The position numbers and the translations under genes are program-made. 51,738 bases of DNA from Desulfobacteraceae bacterium (lineage in GTDB: Bacteria; Desulfobacterota; Desulfobacteria; Desulfobacterales; Desulfosarcinaceae), in NCBI GenBank assembly GCA_003599575.1, contig QZKV01000125.1:1-51738 (forward strand), given 5' to 3'. Below are positions 49,737 to 51,738 of the stretch, piece by piece. Each line of letters starts with the position of its first letter. Positions within the stretch are counted from its first letter, which is position 1. The notes under the pieces were generated by a model. It ran no database searches, was not told where the DNA came from, and saw only the letters and a program-made list of their open reading frames with translations.

Positions 49737-51738
49737 GATTTCCGGAGCACATCTGCTCCGGCCTCATTGAAGCTCTTCACCCTCTTTGTAATGTATGAGA
49801 CTCTCTCTGGATTTCCGGAGCACATCTGCTCCGGCCTCATTGAAGCCAGCACCACCACAAGCAGTACCACTACGACAAGTACGATTTCCGGAGCACATCT
49901 GCTCCGGCCTCATTGAAGCTTGATAGTATTGATCTGCTCAGTTATGTTTTCAACAGGATTTCCGGAGCACATCTGCTCCGGCCTCATTGAAGCACGGATT
50001 GCTGCTCGGGCTTTATCGACCGGTAGGCGATTTCCGGAGCACATCTGCTCCGGCCTCATTGAAGCAGTACATTGATAACATCTCATGCGCTTAGCTTGTT
50101 GATTTCCGGAGCACATCTGCTCCGGCCTCATTGAAGCCGGGTGTCATGGTCCTCGTGTAGTTGTGCGGCCGCCCAGATTTCCGGAGCACATCTGCTCCGG
50201 CCTCATTGAAGCTAGATTGGCCGGATGATCATCTGCCCCCGTTTCTACGATTTCCGGAGCACATCTGCTCCGGCCTCATTGAAGCATGTCAGAGCACACA
50301 AATTTAAAGGGCATTGCTTACGAGATTTCCGGAGCACATCTGCTCCGGCCTCATTGAAGCTTGTAGTCTCTCGGCTTTGCAGGAACGCCAGCCACGGGAT
50401 TTCCGGAGCACATCTGCTCCGGCCTCATTGAAGCAGGACTACACGCGCAAGGTTCAAGAGCGCCAGATGGCTGATTTCCGGAGCACATCTGCTCCGGCCT
50501 CATTGAAGCGCGATTGGCTAAACCCAGGGGTAGCCGGGGCCGCCTGGATTTCCGGAGCACATCTGCTCCGGCCTCATTGAAGCCATTTTGGTTTTCCGCG
50601 TTGGTTCCGATGTGGGTTGGATTTCCGGAGCACATCTGCTCCGGCCTCATTGAAGCTGCGCCGCGCTCTTGGGATCGAACTTGCTCAATTGGATTTCCGG
50701 AGCACATCTGCTCCGGCCTCATTGAAGCAATCCCGATTGGTCCGTGGTTGGAGAATAAGGAGGAGATTTCCGGAGCACATCTGCTCCGGCCTCATTGAAG
50801 CCTTCTTGGAAGCCTCCTCCTGAGACTCTTTCAGTTCGATTTCCGGAGCACATCTGCTCCGGCCTCATTGAAGCAATGGTATCTTTTGATCAACGCCGCC
50901 CTTCGGATCGATTTCCGGAGCACATCTGCTCCGGCCTCATTGAAGCTTGTCTTTAAAGTTTTTCATGGGTTGTGGTCCTTTTGATTTCCGGAGCACATCT
51001 GCTCCGGCCTCATTGAAGCTGGCTGTCGGTCGGCGTGTCCGGCCCGCTGTCGTTGAGATTTCCGGAGCACATCTGCTCCGGCCTCATTGAAGCAATACGA
51101 TGACGGCTTTGTAGTCATACCTGGAGGAGATTTCCGGAGCACATCTGCTCCGGCCTCATTGAAGCATTGAGACGACCATGATTTATATCAGATCGCGTCC
51201 GATTTCCGGAGCACATCTGCTCCGGCCTCATTGAAGCGTCATAATCGCAAAGTACAGCACAGGCGAAGTCCTTGATTTCCGGAGCACATCTGCTCCGGCC
51301 TCATTGAAGCCCTTTTTCGCACACCCGACATGTTGGACATCATGCGGATTTCCGGAGCACATCTGCTCCGGCCTCATTGAAGCGGGAACTGCATACGTGC
51401 GATGCGGCACTGATCGAGGTGGATTTCCGGAGCACATCTGCTCCGGCCTCATTGAAGCTGGTCAATCTCCTAATTTGTTTTGGTGGTTTCCTCGATTTCC
51501 GGAGCACATCTGCTCCGGCCTCATTGAAGCTAGGATACCAAAGGGAACTGTTGCACCACACAAACACGATTTCCGGAGCACATCTGCTCCGGCCTCATTG
51601 AAGCGTCTTTATTTCAGCCTTGTCCGCCTCTACCAATACGATTTCCGGAGCACATCTGCTCCGGCCTCATTGAAGCTCACCAGTGTCGGGCCGGATATAA
51701 AACCCACCCACCGATTTCCGGAGCACATCTGCTCCGGC
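49737..51738 (+). CRISPR. CRISPR array: 27 full repeats plus one truncated, 27 spacers
   Basis: The repeat is 37 bp and, as far as I can read, identical in every copy. It starts GATTTCCGGAGCACATCTGC and ends CCTCATTGAAGC. It contains an 8-bp perfect stem, CCGGAGCA-CATC-TGCTCCGG. Repeat starts: 49737, 49810, 49883, 49957, 50029, 50101, 50176, 50249, 50324, 50398, 50473, 50547, 50620, 50692, 50765, 50838, 50910, 50983, 51057, 51129, 51201, 51274, 51347, 51422, 51494, 51568, 51640 and 51713 (cut at 26 bases). Spacers are 35-38 bp and all differ. The last eight bases, ATTGAAGC, form the expected crRNA 5' handle. The array continues beyond the window. Confidence 0.98.

Noticed and set aside
49910..51601. 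Several open frames of 60-120 codons in the array
   Set aside because: They are made of the repeat read in one frame with changing spacers and have no start signals; they are a product of the repeat lacking stops in that frame.

Overview
The window reads as a chromosomal segment of a GC-rich, anaerobic Desulfobacterota-type bacterium (sulfate-reducer-like). This is inferred from two DUF3786 proteins, a four-cysteine Fe-S domain used twice, and a GSU/Dpsyc-type CRISPR system; no rRNA or tRNA is present to settle taxonomy.

Layout. 1-5.9 kb: a 31-bp tandem repeat, then an SPFH membrane protein followed by a double-AAA, Lon-like protease, a cysteine hydrolase and an SMR exporter. 5.9-8.6 kb: two DUF3786 genes, one with an Fe-S domain, divergent from a LuxR-type regulator carrying the same Fe-S domain, with a perfect palindrome between them. 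8.7-10.7 kb: a minus-strand operon of a secreted protein, a DUF6765 (phospholipase-C-like) protein and a phospholipase-A2-like protein. 10.7-16.3 kb: small minus-strand genes and pseudogenes separated by attC-like sites, so apparently a cluster of integron cassettes lacking an integrase (CALIN), containing VapBC, a SIR2-like protein, lipoproteins, an ORF6N pseudogene, a REP-associated transposase remnant and three ~83-bp inverted-repeat elements. 16.7-26.5 kb: housekeeping-type genes (amidohydrolase, CinA, alcohol dehydrogenase, an RND efflux pair, aldo/keto reductase, YdjM-like protein). 26.9-29.1 kb: a WYL regulator, dispersed palindromic repeats and an ORF6N-HIRAN fusion.

29.2-51.7 kb is the highlight: a same-strand composite CRISPR-Cas locus. 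A type I-G (formerly I-U, GSU) effector set comes first: a Cas3 helicase-HD protein fused at its C terminus to a Csb3/Cas8u2-like domain, then Csb1 (Cas7) and Csb2 (Cas5-Cas6). A complete type III-B set follows (Cmr1-Cmr6), with a Cmr2 that lacks the HD nuclease domain but keeps the GGDD cyclase motif. Two tandem CARF-HEPN effectors come next. After an accessory wHTH/AlbA_2 pair and a frameshifted gene come Cas4-Cas1, Cas2, a leader and a CRISPR array with 27 full identical 37-bp repeats plus one cut by the window edge.

The likely logic is that one adaptation module and one array feed two interference machines. Csb2 is the only visible Cas6-type processing enzyme, so it probably supplies crRNAs to both the DNA-targeting I-G complex and the RNA-sensing Cmr complex. 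The Cmr complex would then signal through cyclic oligoadenylate to the two CARF-HEPN ribonucleases.
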